Shown: piece by piece, positions 24,801 through 34,126 of the stretch
Layout of the letters: each line of letters begins with the position of its first letter
Position numbering within the stretch: position 1 is the first letter of the stretch
Source: Chloroflexota bacterium
GTDB taxonomy: Bacteria; Chloroflexota; Chloroflexia; Thermomicrobiales; UBA6265
NCBI GenBank assembly: GCA_023389575.1
Contig: JAEWEG010000078.1
Coordinates: 1-38,428 of the forward strand
Reading direction: 5' to 3'
Length of the DNA: 38,428 nt
Translations under genes and position numbers: made by a program
The notes under the pieces: generated by a model
The model's input: the letters and a program-made list of their open reading frames with translations, nothing else
Database searches by the model: none
Told to the model about the DNA's origin: nothing

Positions 24801-26444
24801 TCAGGCGACGATGACGCTGGAGTCGTCGGCCAGCCCGGTATGATCGGAAAACTCCTCGGCGATATCCGCGAGCTGGTCGCGGAACCAGACCGACACGTCG
24901 TCACGCTCGACCGAGCGACGCAGCCGCTGAGCGCGTCGCTGACGCTCCTGGATCGGCATGGTGAGCGCCTCGTAGATCGCGTTGGCGGTGCCCTCGACAT
25001 CGGCGGGAGAGACCATCAGCGCCTCGTTGCCAAGCTGCATCGCGGCCCCGGCGCCTTCGGAAAGGACGATCACGCCAGATCGCTCATTAATCAGGGCGCC
25101 TTCCTTCGCGACGAGGTTCATGCCGTCGATGATCGAGTTGACGAGCAGCACGTCGTACCACTTCATGGCCGCCAGCACACGCGGATAGCTTTCGCCCATG
25201 ATGACCTGGACAGGCTGCCAGCCAGTCTCGACGTTGGCGTACTTGGCGTTGATCCGGCCAACCGTGGCGCTCATGTCGTCGAGGTAGTCACGGTACTCGG
25301 CCACGTCCATCCGGGATGGTTGGGTGACCGCGATGAAGTTGACCCGGTTCTGGAACTCCGGATGCGACTCCAGGAACCGGTCGAAGGCATGGAACCCGCG
25401 AATGATGTTCTTGCTGGGCTCGGCGCGATCAACCCGCAGAATGGTGAACTCGTTCCAGTGGGTGGGCAGGTAACGCTCGTAGGCGCGGGCTTCCTGGCTA
25501 TAGGCGGTCTTGCGGACCGCTTCGGCGTCGATGGAAATCGGATAGGCGCGAACCCTGATCGTGCGGCCCTCGAACTCGATGGTCTTGTTGACATAGTCAA
25601 TCGAGACGCCGGGAACGTACGCCTCGCATGTGTACATGAAGCTTCGGGCATGATCCGGGATCTGAAAGCCGATAAGGTCGCAGCCCAGCAACCCCTCGCA
25701 GATCGACCGACGCATCTCGCTGGGGAGGAGCCGCCAGTAGTCCGGGTCGGGCCAGGGGATGTGAATAAAGTGCTGGATGATGGCATCGGGGCGCTGGGCG
25801 CGGATCATGCCACCGACGAGGTAGAGCTGGTAGTCCTGGAGCATGATGACCGGCTCGCGCTCGAACTGTTCTCGGGCGACCAGGATTTCGTTGGCGAATT
25901 GCTCGTTGACCTTGACGTAGCCTTCCCGCCAGGCGTTCCAGGTGTGGTGGGTGATATCGGGAGAGCGTGGCGTGTCCCACAGATAGTGCTGGAGGAACCA
26001 GAGGAGGGGATTGCTGATCACGTTGTAGTACTTGTGATAGGCATCCTGGGTCGGGACCACGAAACGGACCTTGAAGCGTGAATCCGTGCCCTGGGGGGTG
26101 ATCAACGCCTCACCGGCGGATTCGGCGGAGCGAGCCCTGGCGCGGTCGCCTTCGGACATCGCGGCGGCGATCCATGTCGCCTGCCGGTCCCGCAGCACCG
26201 CGCTGACGGCGGTGACCAGACCGCCCTGTCCCTGGCGAGCGGAGAAGTGTCCGTCGGAGTGCTGGGTGAACGAGACGGGTCCCCGGTTGGAGGCAACGAT
26301 GAGCTGGCGATCCTGAAGGATGGAGTCCACCAGCGTCTGCTTCGCCTGTGATTCCTGGGCCTCCGGTTCGATCGGGGTTGGGCCGGTTTCATGTGGCAGT
26401 GGCACGCGAGGGTCTCCCTGGGTCATTCGAGTAGCCTGAGACAA
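24801..26444 (-). CDS. otsA: Trehalose-6-phosphate synthase (GT20, OtsA type)
   Basis: A 547-residue GT20 retaining glycosyltransferase that joins UDP-glucose (or ADP-/GDP-glucose) to glucose-6-phosphate. Motifs: IVASNRGPVSF, GQGGLVTAV, YYNVISNPLLWFLQHY, LQDYQLYLVGGMIR, HFIHIPWPDPDYWRLLP, ILRVDRAEPSKNIIRGF and IIDGMNLVAKEGALI. The N-terminal ~45 residues are a polar extension. No phosphatase (OtsB) domain is fused and none is adjacent. Glucosylglycerol-phosphate synthase is a close alternative that sequence reading cannot exclude. The start is TTG 26444 or ATG 26426; neither has a strong ribosome binding site. Confidence 0.88.
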   Translation of the reverse strand: MSQATRMTQGDPRVPLPHETGPTPIEPEAQESQAKQTLVDSILQDRQLIVASNRGPVSFTQHSDGHFSARQGQGGLVTAVSAVLRDRQATWIAAAMSEGDRARARSAESAGEALITPQGTDSRFKVRFVVPTQDAYHKYYNVISNPLLWFLQHYLWDTPRSPDITHHTWNAWREGYVKVNEQFANEILVAREQFEREPVIMLQDYQLYLVGGMIRAQRPDAIIQHFIHIPWPDPDYWRLLPSEMRRSICEGLLGCDLIGFQIPDHARSFMYTCEAYVPGVSIDYVNKTIEFEGRTIRVRAYPISIDAEAVRKTAYSQEARAYERYLPTHWNEFTILRVDRAEPSKNIIRGFHAFDRFLESHPEFQNRVNFIAVTQPSRMDVAEYRDYLDDMSATVGRINAKYANVETGWQPVQVIMGESYPRVLAAMKWYDVLLVNSIIDGMNLVAKEGALINERSGVIVLSEGAGAAMQLGNEALMVSPADVEGTANAIYEALTMPIQERQRRAQRLRRSVERDDVSVWFRDQLADIAEEFSDHTGLADDSSVIVA

Positions 26445-26517
26445 TCATACGTGGGACCGGAGATTTAGGCGATGACGGAGAGACCAACGCGGAAGGGGAA
26501 TCGGTGGGCGAAACGCA

Positions 26518-26554
26518 CGAGCGCCGGGCCTTCCGTGGAAGGCTCCGGCGCTCG
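26518..26554 (-). terminator. Hairpin terminator of the copper chaperone gene
   Basis: A long two-part stem: CGAGCGCCGG (26518-26527) with CCGGCGCTCG (26545-26554), continued by GCCTTCC/GGAAGGC with a 2-nt loop and one bulged base. It starts 19 bp past the minus-strand stop of the HMA gene. Confidence 0.75.
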
Positions 26555-26572
26555 CTCGCGTCGCTATTCAGG

Positions 26573-26797
26573 TCAGGAACGAACAGGATAGCCAGCGTCC
26601 GCCAGTGCCTGCTTGATGCGTTCCGGGGAAACGATGGCGGGATCGAAATCTACGTCCACCATCCGGGTCTCGGCGCTGGCCTGGACCTCCAGCACCCCTT
26701 CGAGCGACTGTAGACCGTCGCGAACCTTGCCAACGCAGTGGCCGCAGCTGATATCCGGCGCGATATAGGTAACGTGTGACGATGCCGTAGCGGTCAT
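26573..26797 (-). CDS. copZ: Copper chaperone, single HMA domain (CopZ-like)
   Basis: A 74-residue heavy-metal-associated domain with CxxC in DISCGHCVGKV (C18, C21). The usual methionine two residues before the first cysteine is replaced by isoleucine/aspartate context (APDISC rather than GMTC). The end SPERIKQALADAGYPV is typical. GGAGG lies 9-10 nt before ATG 26797, so I prefer this over the ATG at 26806, which abuts the site. It would carry Cu(I) to the ATPase encoded upstream on the same strand; a terminator separates them, so it likely has its own promoter. Confidence 0.88.
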   Translation of the reverse strand: MTATASSHVTYIAPDISCGHCVGKVRDGLQSLEGVLEVQASAETRMVDVDFDPAIVSPERIKQALADAGYPVRS

Positions 26798-26902
26798 GAG
26801 GTACATCCCTCCATAATCCTGGGACCCGCCGACGTTGGCGATCTCCCAAATTTCGCTTGCGTTTCGCCCGTTCAGTATACCGAGGTATGGTGACAAAAAC
26901 AT

Positions 26903-26936
26903 GGGCGAGCCGGGGGAAGGTCCCCTCGGCTCGCCC
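26903..26936 (-). terminator. Intrinsic terminator of the copper ATPase gene
   Basis: A 10-bp stem (GGGCGAGCCG at 26903-26912, complement at 26927-26936) extended by an inner G/C helix, followed on the minus strand by ATGTTTTTG. It lies 17 bp past the ATPase stop. Confidence 0.8.
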
Positions 26937-26953
26937 AGATCATGTCCGTGGCG

Positions 26954-29725
26954 TTAGTGCCCGGGCATCATGGTCGGCTCCGATTCCGGATCGTCCATGT
27001 CGCCGGCGGGCTGCACGATCCGCAGATTATTACCGTGCTCGTTGTCGATCCCCATGCCGGCCCGGTCGCCGAGCCAGAGGGCGCCCGCTCCGATGGCAAG
27101 GGCCACCAGCGCGATGCCAACCAGGTATCCCCACTCCCGGACTCGCCGGCCAACCGGCGGATGAAGGATTTCCTGAACCGACTCCGGCCGCTTGAACCCC
27201 CGGAGACGCAGTGCGTTGGACACGACGCTGACGCTGCTCATCGCCATGGCCGCGGCCGCCAGGACCGGGCTCAGCATGATGTCGAAGGCGGGGTAGAGGA
27301 CGCCCATCGCGACCGGGATCAGCGCGATGTTGTAGGCGAACGCCCAGAACAGCCCCTGCTTGATGGTGTTGACCGTGCGGCGCGAAAGTTCGATCGCGGT
27401 CACGATCGAGCGGAGATCCTGCCCGATCAACGTGATATCCGACGCGGCCATGGCCACGTCCGTTCCGGACCCGATGGCGATGCCAAGGTCCGCCTGGGCC
27501 AGGGCGGGAGCGTCGTTGATACCGTCGCCAACCATGGCCACGATCCTGCCATCGGACTGGAGCGACTCGACCTTCTGCGCCTTCTCGCCGGGCAGGACGC
27601 CGGCCAGCACGTTCTCGATGCCAACCTCGGCCGCGATTGCGCGCGCCGTTCCCTCGTTGTCGCCCGTGAGCATCCAGACATCCATCCCGAGCGCCTTCAA
27701 TTGGGCGACGGCTTCGGTGGATTCCGGCTTAATGGTATCGGCGACGGCGATCATGCCCGCGTACCGTCCATCGATGGCGACATACATCGGCGTGGCGCCG
27801 TGACTGGCGTGCTCCGACGCGCGAGCGTTCCACTCGGCGGTGTCGACGCTCTGGGAGGTCATCAGCGCCTGGTTGCCGATCGCCACGGTCCGTCCGGCGA
27901 TCGTGGTGACGATTCCCTTGCCGGCGATGGCGTCGAAGGCCTGCGCCTCCGGGATGGAAAGCGACCTGGATTCGGCGGACGCCACGATGGCCTGGCCGAG
28001 CGGGTGCTCCGAGCCGCGTTCAGCGGCGGCGGCGATCGCGAGAAGCTCGTTTTCGGCGAAGCCGTCACTGACCTCGACGGCCACCACCGAGGGCTTGCCG
28101 CGCGTGATGGTACCGGTCTTGTCGAGCACCACCGTGTTGACATTGCGGGCGACTTCCAGCGCCTCGCCGTTGCCGATCAGGATGCCCAGTTCGGCCGCCT
28201 TGCCGGTGCCGACCATGATCGCGGTGGGAGCGGCCAGGCCAAGCGCGCAGGGGCAGGCGATGATCAGCACGGCGACGGTCGCCGTGATCGCGTAGGAGAG
28301 GACCGGATCGGGACCCCACATCATCCAGATGCCGAAGGTGAGCGCGGCGAGAACCAGGATGGCGGGCACGAAATACGAGGAGATGCGGTCCGCGAGTTGC
28401 TGGATCGGGGCCTTCGACCCCTGGGCCTGTTCCACCAGCCGCACGATCTGCGACAGGGTGGTGTCGCGGCCAACCCGGGTCGCCTCGAATACGAACGAGC
28501 CCGTTGCGTTGAGCGTCGCGCCGATCACCTGATCGCCAGGACCCTTGGTGACGGGAAGGCTTTCGCCAGTGAGCATGCTCTCATCCAGCGACGAGGTTCC
28601 CTGCTGGATCACGCCGTCGACGGGCACCTTTTCGCCGGGTCGAACGCGGACGCGATCGCCAACCACCACCGCGTCGATCGGGATATCCTGCTCGACGCCG
28701 TCGCGGATCACCCGGGCGACGGTCGACTGGAGTCCCATTAGGGCGCGAATGGCGTCGCCGGTATGCTTCTTGGCGCGGGCTTCCAACCACCGGCCCATCA
28801 GGATCAGGGCGATGATGAAGACCGCCGATTCGTAGTAAAGGTTGTACGGAAGGCTCCAGCGAACCGCCAGATGCGGCCAGAGCGTGACGAAGGCGCTGTA
28901 GCCGAAGGCCACCGTGGTGCCAGCGGCGACGAGCGTGTTCATGTTGGTATTGAAGTGCCTGAGCGCCTTCCAGGTCTGGACGTAGAAGACCCGCCCGGCC
29001 CAGAACTGGACCACGGCGCCCGCGATCAGCAGGAATGGCGCCAGGGTCTGCTCGCTGATCGGCAGCGGCAGGAACATGAGCACCATCATCACGAGCCCCA
29101 CGCCCAGGCTGGTGAAGGACTTCAGCTTGAGATCGGCGATCTCGGCGTCGCGACGCCGGTTACGAGCCTCGTCCTCACGTTCCGCGGCAGAAGCGGCCTG
29201 GGCCTCGGGCGCGGAGGCATCGATGACCGGCGCGGAAGGAGCGGGAACGGACGCGGTATACCCCGCGTTTGTCACCGCTCGGCTCAGGTCGTCGATCTGG
29301 ACGATGGAGGGATCGAACGAGACGGTCGCCTGCTCGGTCGCGAGATTCACGTTCGCGGCGCTGACGCCGTCCATCTTTTCGAGGGCCTTCTCGACTCGCC
29401 GCACGCAGGAGGCGCAGGTCATTCCTTCTATATCGAGGGTGACATCGTTCCCGGCGGGTGCGGGTTCCGCGACGATCACGATTTCACCGGGCGTGTATCC
29501 GGCGGACGTGACGGCCCGCTCCAGATCGGACGGTGAGGCGACCGCCGGGTCGAACTCGACGTGGGCGCGCTCTGTCGCCAAGTTCACGTTGACGGCGGAA
29601 ACGCCTTCGAGCTTCTCCAGGGACTTCTCCACCCGGCGAACACAGGATGCACAGGTCATGCCGTCCACCGCGAAGTCGACGCTGGACGATGACGTTTGTG
29701 TAGGTCGTTGCAGTGTGTTGGCCAA
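26954..29725 (-). CDS. copA: Copper-exporting P1B-type ATPase
   Basis: A 923-residue pump that exports Cu(I) from the cytosol. Two N-terminal HMA domains (about 16-80 and 95-158) each carry GMTCASCVRRVEK. The transmembrane CPC motif is C491-P-C493 (ACPCALGLA), the phosphorylated aspartate is D535 in LDKTGTITRG, TGES lies in the actuator domain and GDGINDAPALAQAD in the hinge. MSSVSVVSNALRLR in the last helices carries the M-S-S/N ligands of copper-type pumps. Start TTG 29725 is supported by GGAGG six nt upstream. A His-poor, Met-bearing tail (MMPGH) ends the protein. A CsoR-like operator lies about 50 bp upstream. Confidence 0.95.
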   Translation of the reverse strand: MANTLQRPTQTSSSSVDFAVDGMTCASCVRRVEKSLEKLEGVSAVNVNLATERAHVEFDPAVASPSDLERAVTSAGYTPGEIVIVAEPAPAGNDVTLDIEGMTCASCVRRVEKALEKMDGVSAANVNLATEQATVSFDPSIVQIDDLSRAVTNAGYTASVPAPSAPVIDASAPEAQAASAAEREDEARNRRRDAEIADLKLKSFTSLGVGLVMMVLMFLPLPISEQTLAPFLLIAGAVVQFWAGRVFYVQTWKALRHFNTNMNTLVAAGTTVAFGYSAFVTLWPHLAVRWSLPYNLYYESAVFIIALILMGRWLEARAKKHTGDAIRALMGLQSTVARVIRDGVEQDIPIDAVVVGDRVRVRPGEKVPVDGVIQQGTSSLDESMLTGESLPVTKGPGDQVIGATLNATGSFVFEATRVGRDTTLSQIVRLVEQAQGSKAPIQQLADRISSYFVPAILVLAALTFGIWMMWGPDPVLSYAITATVAVLIIACPCALGLAAPTAIMVGTGKAAELGILIGNGEALEVARNVNTVVLDKTGTITRGKPSVVAVEVSDGFAENELLAIAAAAERGSEHPLGQAIVASAESRSLSIPEAQAFDAIAGKGIVTTIAGRTVAIGNQALMTSQSVDTAEWNARASEHASHGATPMYVAIDGRYAGMIAVADTIKPESTEAVAQLKALGMDVWMLTGDNEGTARAIAAEVGIENVLAGVLPGEKAQKVESLQSDGRIVAMVGDGINDAPALAQADLGIAIGSGTDVAMAASDITLIGQDLRSIVTAIELSRRTVNTIKQGLFWAFAYNIALIPVAMGVLYPAFDIMLSPVLAAAAMAMSSVSVVSNALRLRGFKRPESVQEILHPPVGRRVREWGYLVGIALVALAIGAGALWLGDRAGMGIDNEHGNNLRIVQPAGDMDDPESEPTMMPGH

Positions 29726-29773
29726 GCGGCACCTCCGTGCATCACGCGATGCGGATACTCTTCTGACCTGATT

Positions 29774-29790
29774 ATACCCCTAGGGGGTAT
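29774..29790. promoter_or_regulatory. CsoR-like copper-responsive operator
   Basis: ATACCCCTAGGGGGTAT is a near-perfect palindrome. It closely resembles operators of the CsoR copper repressor (ATACCC...GGGTAT class). Its place before copA supports copper-inducible derepression. No csoR gene is in the window. Confidence 0.75.
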
Positions 29791-29984
29791 CCGTGTCATC
29801 TCGTGAAGCCACCTGAATGGCGAGGAAGATACCAGCGCACCGCCGTGACCTGGGAGGCTGGAGCTCGTGGAAAGGCCAAAGGCGAACGGGCGTCTGATGT
29901 ACCATTGAGGGCGAACCGTGCTGGTCCGGGCGTGCGCCCAGATCGTGTGGAATTGCCCTTCCGGGCCCCTGGAGAATCAACAAC

Positions 29985-30386
29985 GTGCGGAATCGCCGGG
30001 ACCTCAATCGTCCGACCAACCAGGACATGGATAACCGCCAGCCAGAGGCAATTCGCCCTCAGCGGGTGGAGAATCCTCGCTGCCCATGGTGCGGCGGCCG
30101 CGACACGGTCCGAATCCAGCGCGGATTCGTGGGCCCGACCGATGACCGCAACCAGTATCTCAAATGCCACCGCTGCGACCGGACGACCTACGAGATCGTG
30201 TCCCGTACCGCGCGTGACATGCGCGTGGGCCAGTTCCGGGTCGGGGGCACCTGGCGCGATATCCAGGGCCAGGCCAAGTACACCATCACCCGCATCCTGA
30301 AGGTGGGGATGAACGAGAGCCTGCTCTACGTCAAGCCCGTGATCCGCGCCGAACAGGAACCACCGCACGACCCCGGATCGCATTAG
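29985..30386 (+). CDS. Small zinc-ribbon protein of unknown function
   Basis: A 133-residue protein with a zinc ribbon: CPWCGGRD and, about 30 residues later, CHRCDRTTYEIV. A conserved-looking basic/aromatic tail follows (GQFRVGGTWRDIQGQAKYTITRILKVGMNESLLYVKP, given here only as separate landmarks GTWRDIQGQAKY and LLYVKPV). I do not recognise the family. The start is GTG 29985 or ATG 30027; the latter removes 14 arginine/asparagine-rich residues. It diverges from copA and precedes the release factor gene by about 100 bp. Confidence 0.65.
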   Translation: MRNRRDLNRPTNQDMDNRQPEAIRPQRVENPRCPWCGGRDTVRIQRGFVGPTDDRNQYLKCHRCDRTTYEIVSRTARDMRVGQFRVGGTWRDIQGQAKYTITRILKVGMNESLLYVKPVIRAEQEPPHDPGSH

Positions 30387-30490
30387 CCGCGCCCCTTCAC
30401 CAAGACGCCTCTCCGCCGCCAGCCAACCGGATCGGCGGCGCGTTCCTTCCCGTCCTCCTCTCGCTCCCACCTGAAACGGGCTTCCTCACC

Positions 30491-32140
30491 ATGACCGACA
30501 TAACCACCATCGACATCGATGCGACATCGACCGAACTCACCGAGTTCCGCGGCGACGCCACGCTGACCTCCGAAGTCGCCAGGCGGCGCACCTTCGCGAT
30601 CATTTCCCACCCCGACGCCGGCAAGACCACGCTCACCGAGAAGCTCCTGCTCTATGGTGGCGCGGTGCAGCTCGCGGGGTCGGTGACCGCCCGCAAGACC
30701 CAGCGCCACGCCGCGTCCGACTGGATGGAAATGGAGCAGCAGCGCGGCATCTCCATCACCTCCACCGTGCTGGCGTTCCCCTACAGCGGGTACCAGCTCA
30801 ACCTGCTCGACACCCCGGGTCACCAGGATTTCTCGGAAGATACCTACCGGACACTGACCGCCGTCGATAGCGCGGTGATGGTGCTCGACGGTGCTCGCGG
30901 CATCGAGCCGCAGACCCTGAAGCTCTTCGAGGTCTGCCGTGCCCAGCACACGCCGATCTTCACGTTCGTCAACAAGATCGACCGGCCAGCCCAGCATCCG
31001 CTGGAATTGATGGACGAGATCGAGAAGACGCTCGGCATGGAGACCTATCCGCTCAATTGGCCGATCGGGGACGGCCCGGATTTCCGGGGCGTGTTCGACC
31101 GGACCACCCGGACCGTCCACCTCTTCGAGCGGACCCAGCACGGGGCGCGCCAGGCTCCCGTGCAGATGACCGATCTCGACGATCCGGTGCTCGACGAGCG
31201 GATCGGGTCTCACCTGGCGACCACGCTCCGCGAAGAACTCGAACTGCTGGACATGGCGGGAACCGACTTCGACCTGGATGCCGTTCACGCCGGCACGCTG
31301 ACGCCGGTGTGTTTCGGATCGGCGCTGACCAACTTCGGCGTGCAGTTGTTCCTCGACCGATTCGTGGAACACGCGCCGATCCCCCAGGCGCGCGCGACCA
31401 CCGATCAGGTCATGGAACCGGACAAGCCGGTCTTTTCCGGATTCGTCTTCAAGATCCAGGCGAACATGGATCCCCGGCACCGCGACCGGGTGGCCTACCT
31501 CCGGGTGGTGTCCGGCAAGTTCGAGCGCGACATGGATGCCTGGCACCCACGCATGAAGAAGAACGTGCGGCTGGCGCGGCCCATGCGCCTGTTCGGGCAG
31601 GACCGCGAGGTGGTCGACGAAGCCTACGGAGGTGACGTGGTTGGCCTCATCAATCCCGGCACGTTCACGATCGGCGACACCATCAGCTCCGAGCCGATCG
31701 GGGAGTTCGCCGCCCTCCCCCGGTTCCAGCCAGAGCATTTCGCCCTGCTGCGGCACGCGCGCGCCGACCGGTACAAGCAGTTCCTAAAGGGCCTGACCCA
31801 GATCGAGGAAGAAGGCGCGATCCAGCTCTTCTACCCGGTCAGCACCGGCAGCCGCGAGCCGATCATGGGCGCGGTCGGGTCGCTCCAGTTCGATGTGGTG
31901 CGGTTCCGGCTTGAGGCCGAGTACAACGTCGAAACCATCATGGAGCCGCTGACCTACTCGGCCGCCCGGTGGGTGTCCGGCGATGACCAGGAGATCACCA
32001 GCATCGGGAACGGTCGTGGCAGGATGCGCGCCGAGGACCGCGAGGGCCGCACTGTCCTGCTGTTCACCACCGAGTGGGATCTGCGGTTCGCTGAGGAAAA
32101 CGCGAGCAACGTAACATTCAGCGCCCAGGCGAGCGTCTAG
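30491..32140 (+). CDS. prfC: Peptide chain release factor 3 (RF3)
   Basis: A 549-residue translational GTPase that recycles RF1/RF2 after peptide release. G-domain motifs: G1 SHPDAGKTTLTEK, the switch region with QRGISITSTVLAF, G3 DTPGHQDFSEDTYRTL and G4 NKIDR. The RF3-specific segments are KTQRHAASDWMEMEQQRGIS, WPIGDGPDFRGVFDR, FGSALTNFGVQLFLDRF, and the C-terminal GAVGSLQFDVVRFRLEAEY. The N-terminus has an extra ~28 acidic/threonine-rich residues. No strong ribosome binding site precedes ATG 30491. RF3 has a patchy distribution in bacteria. Confidence 0.95.
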   Translation: MTDITTIDIDATSTELTEFRGDATLTSEVARRRTFAIISHPDAGKTTLTEKLLLYGGAVQLAGSVTARKTQRHAASDWMEMEQQRGISITSTVLAFPYSGYQLNLLDTPGHQDFSEDTYRTLTAVDSAVMVLDGARGIEPQTLKLFEVCRAQHTPIFTFVNKIDRPAQHPLELMDEIEKTLGMETYPLNWPIGDGPDFRGVFDRTTRTVHLFERTQHGARQAPVQMTDLDDPVLDERIGSHLATTLREELELLDMAGTDFDLDAVHAGTLTPVCFGSALTNFGVQLFLDRFVEHAPIPQARATTDQVMEPDKPVFSGFVFKIQANMDPRHRDRVAYLRVVSGKFERDMDAWHPRMKKNVRLARPMRLFGQDREVVDEAYGGDVVGLINPGTFTIGDTISSEPIGEFAALPRFQPEHFALLRHARADRYKQFLKGLTQIEEEGAIQLFYPVSTGSREPIMGAVGSLQFDVVRFRLEAEYNVETIMEPLTYSAARWVSGDDQEITSIGNGRGRMRAEDREGRTVLLFTTEWDLRFAEENASNVTFSAQASV

Positions 32141-32190
32141 GTCCCGCCTTCACCACCGTCGACCACTGACCAGCATTCCGGAGGATACCC

Positions 32191-34011
32191 ATGAGTTCCG
32201 CGACCGAAACCACCAGCACCGCCCTACCGACCTGGGACATGACGCCCCTGTTTCCCGCGATCGACTCTCCCGAGCGAGCGGCGTCCTTGCAAGAGCTGGA
32301 CGACCTCATCGCGGCCTATGGCGAACAGATCGACCTCGCGGAGTCGCTGTCGGCGTCATCCGGTCCCGAGGTGACCGCCGCCGTCGACTCGCTGCTGCAA
32401 ACCGGCAACGACCTGAGCGCGGTCGCCCTTCGGAACATCGCCTACCTGATGGGCCATACCAGCGTGGACTCTCGCAACCGCGAGGCACAGGCCGCGATGA
32501 GCCAGGTCCGGATCGTGCTGGCGAAGGTGATGACGCTCCGGACGCGCTTCACGGCCTGGATCGGGACGCTGGATATCGACGCGGTCATCGCCTCGTCGCA
32601 GTCGGCCCGGGAGCACGAGTTCCTGCTCCGCAAGGCGGGCGTCGACGCGGGTCATCTCATGCATCCGCTGCAGGAGGAACTCGCGGCCGAGTTGAACCTG
32701 TCCTCCGGCTCCGCCTGGGAAACGATGTATGGCGAGATTACCTCGCAGATCATGGTGCCGTTCAGCCGGGATGGCGAGACCGAGGAATCGCTTCCGATGA
32801 GCGAAATTCGGAACCTCGCCTCCGATCCCGACCGGAATGTCCGGCGTCGAGCGTTCGAGGCGGAACTGAAAGCCTGGAAGCAGTGGGAGACACCCATCGC
32901 CGCCGCCCTCAACGGCATCAAGGGTCAGTCGACCACCCTGGCGCGACGCCGGGAGTGGGGTTCGGTGCTCGACGGCGCGCTGCACCAAAACCATATCGAC
33001 CGCGAAACGCTGGATGCGATGCTGGGCGCGGCCAGTGACGCGGCGCCAGTCTTTCAGCGGTATTTCCAGGCCAAGGCGAAAGCGTTGGGCATCGAGCGAC
33101 TGGCGTTCCACGATCTCTTCGCGCCCCTGCCAGCCGCCGCGCCAACATGGACCTGGGAGGAATGCGTTGCCTTCGTCCAGGAACAGTTCGCGTCCTACTC
33201 GGACAAGATGGGCGACCTCGTACGCCGGTCGATAGACGAATCCTGGATCGACGTTGGCTCCCGGCCGGGCAAGGTCGATGGCGCGTTCTGCATGCCGGTT
33301 GGCGGTGGGGCGTCGCGGGTGTTGCTCAACTACAACCCGTCATGGGATGGCGTGAGCACGCTGGCGCACGAACTGGGCCATGCCTATCACAATCTCTGCC
33401 AGACGGACGTCTCGCCCCTGCGGCGCGACGCGATGCCAATGACATTGGCCGAAACGGCGAGCACGTTCTGCGAAACCATCCTGCGTGAGGCGGCGATCGT
33501 CCAGGGAACGGAAGAAGAGCAACTGGCGATCCTCGAAGGCGCGCTGCAGGACATGGCGCAGGTCGTGGTGGACATCACCAGCCGGTTCCAGTTCGAGCAG
33601 GCCGTCTGCGAGGCCCGCGTGGCGCGAACGCTCTCCCCCGAGGAGTTTTGCTCCTTGATGGAACAGGCGCAGCGCGATACCTACGGCGAAGGGCTGGCCA
33701 GCGACACGCTGCACCCATACATGTGGGCCGCGAAGAGCCATTACTACTCCGCCGGCGCCGCGTTCTACAACTACCCGTACATGTTTGGACTCCTGTTTGG
33801 CCTGGGTCTGTACGCCCGCTACCAGGAGGACCCGGAAACGTTCAAGGCGGGCTACGACGACCTGCTGGCGTCGACCGGAGACGGCGACGCCGCGACCCTG
33901 GCGGCGCGGTTCGGCATCGATACCCGGTCGCGAGAATTCTGGGCGTCGAGCCTGAGGGTGATCGAGGCGAACGTGGACCGCTTCGTCGAACTGGTGAACC
34001 GGCAAGCGTAA
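32191..34011 (+). CDS. pepF: Oligoendopeptidase F family M3B metallopeptidase, copy 1
   Basis: A 606-residue cytosolic zinc peptidase that trims short oligopeptides. The zinc site is HELGHAYHN (H393, E394, H397), with the third ligand expected in MTLAETASTFCE about 25 residues on. Other M3B landmarks are LPTWDMTPLFP at the N-terminus, KVDGAFCMPVG, and the C-terminal FYNYPYMFGLLFGLGLYARY. GGAGG precedes ATG 32191. It begins 50 bp after prfC and is followed by a second, similar gene. The length is normal for the family. Confidence 0.93.
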   Translation: MSSATETTSTALPTWDMTPLFPAIDSPERAASLQELDDLIAAYGEQIDLAESLSASSGPEVTAAVDSLLQTGNDLSAVALRNIAYLMGHTSVDSRNREAQAAMSQVRIVLAKVMTLRTRFTAWIGTLDIDAVIASSQSAREHEFLLRKAGVDAGHLMHPLQEELAAELNLSSGSAWETMYGEITSQIMVPFSRDGETEESLPMSEIRNLASDPDRNVRRRAFEAELKAWKQWETPIAAALNGIKGQSTTLARRREWGSVLDGALHQNHIDRETLDAMLGAASDAAPVFQRYFQAKAKALGIERLAFHDLFAPLPAAAPTWTWEECVAFVQEQFASYSDKMGDLVRRSIDESWIDVGSRPGKVDGAFCMPVGGGASRVLLNYNPSWDGVSTLAHELGHAYHNLCQTDVSPLRRDAMPMTLAETASTFCETILREAAIVQGTEEEQLAILEGALQDMAQVVVDITSRFQFEQAVCEARVARTLSPEEFCSLMEQAQRDTYGEGLASDTLHPYMWAAKSHYYSAGAAFYNYPYMFGLLFGLGLYARYQEDPETFKAGYDDLLASTGDGDAATLAARFGIDTRSREFWASSLRVIEANVDRFVELVNRQA

Positions 34012-34126
34012 CGCCCGCGTCACCTCAAAATCCCCTGGTTGTAAACGCGTGCCAACAGGCGCAGGATAGCGGTGGGTTCTCATCGTTACCTCGCGCCTGT
34101 TTTCGTAGGCTCACAGGGAGATCACC

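Noticed and set aside
26942..28741. 599-codon plus-strand open frame opposite copA
   Set aside because: Composition rich in Asp, Gly, His and Arg without recognisable domains; it is the mirror of the copper ATPase.
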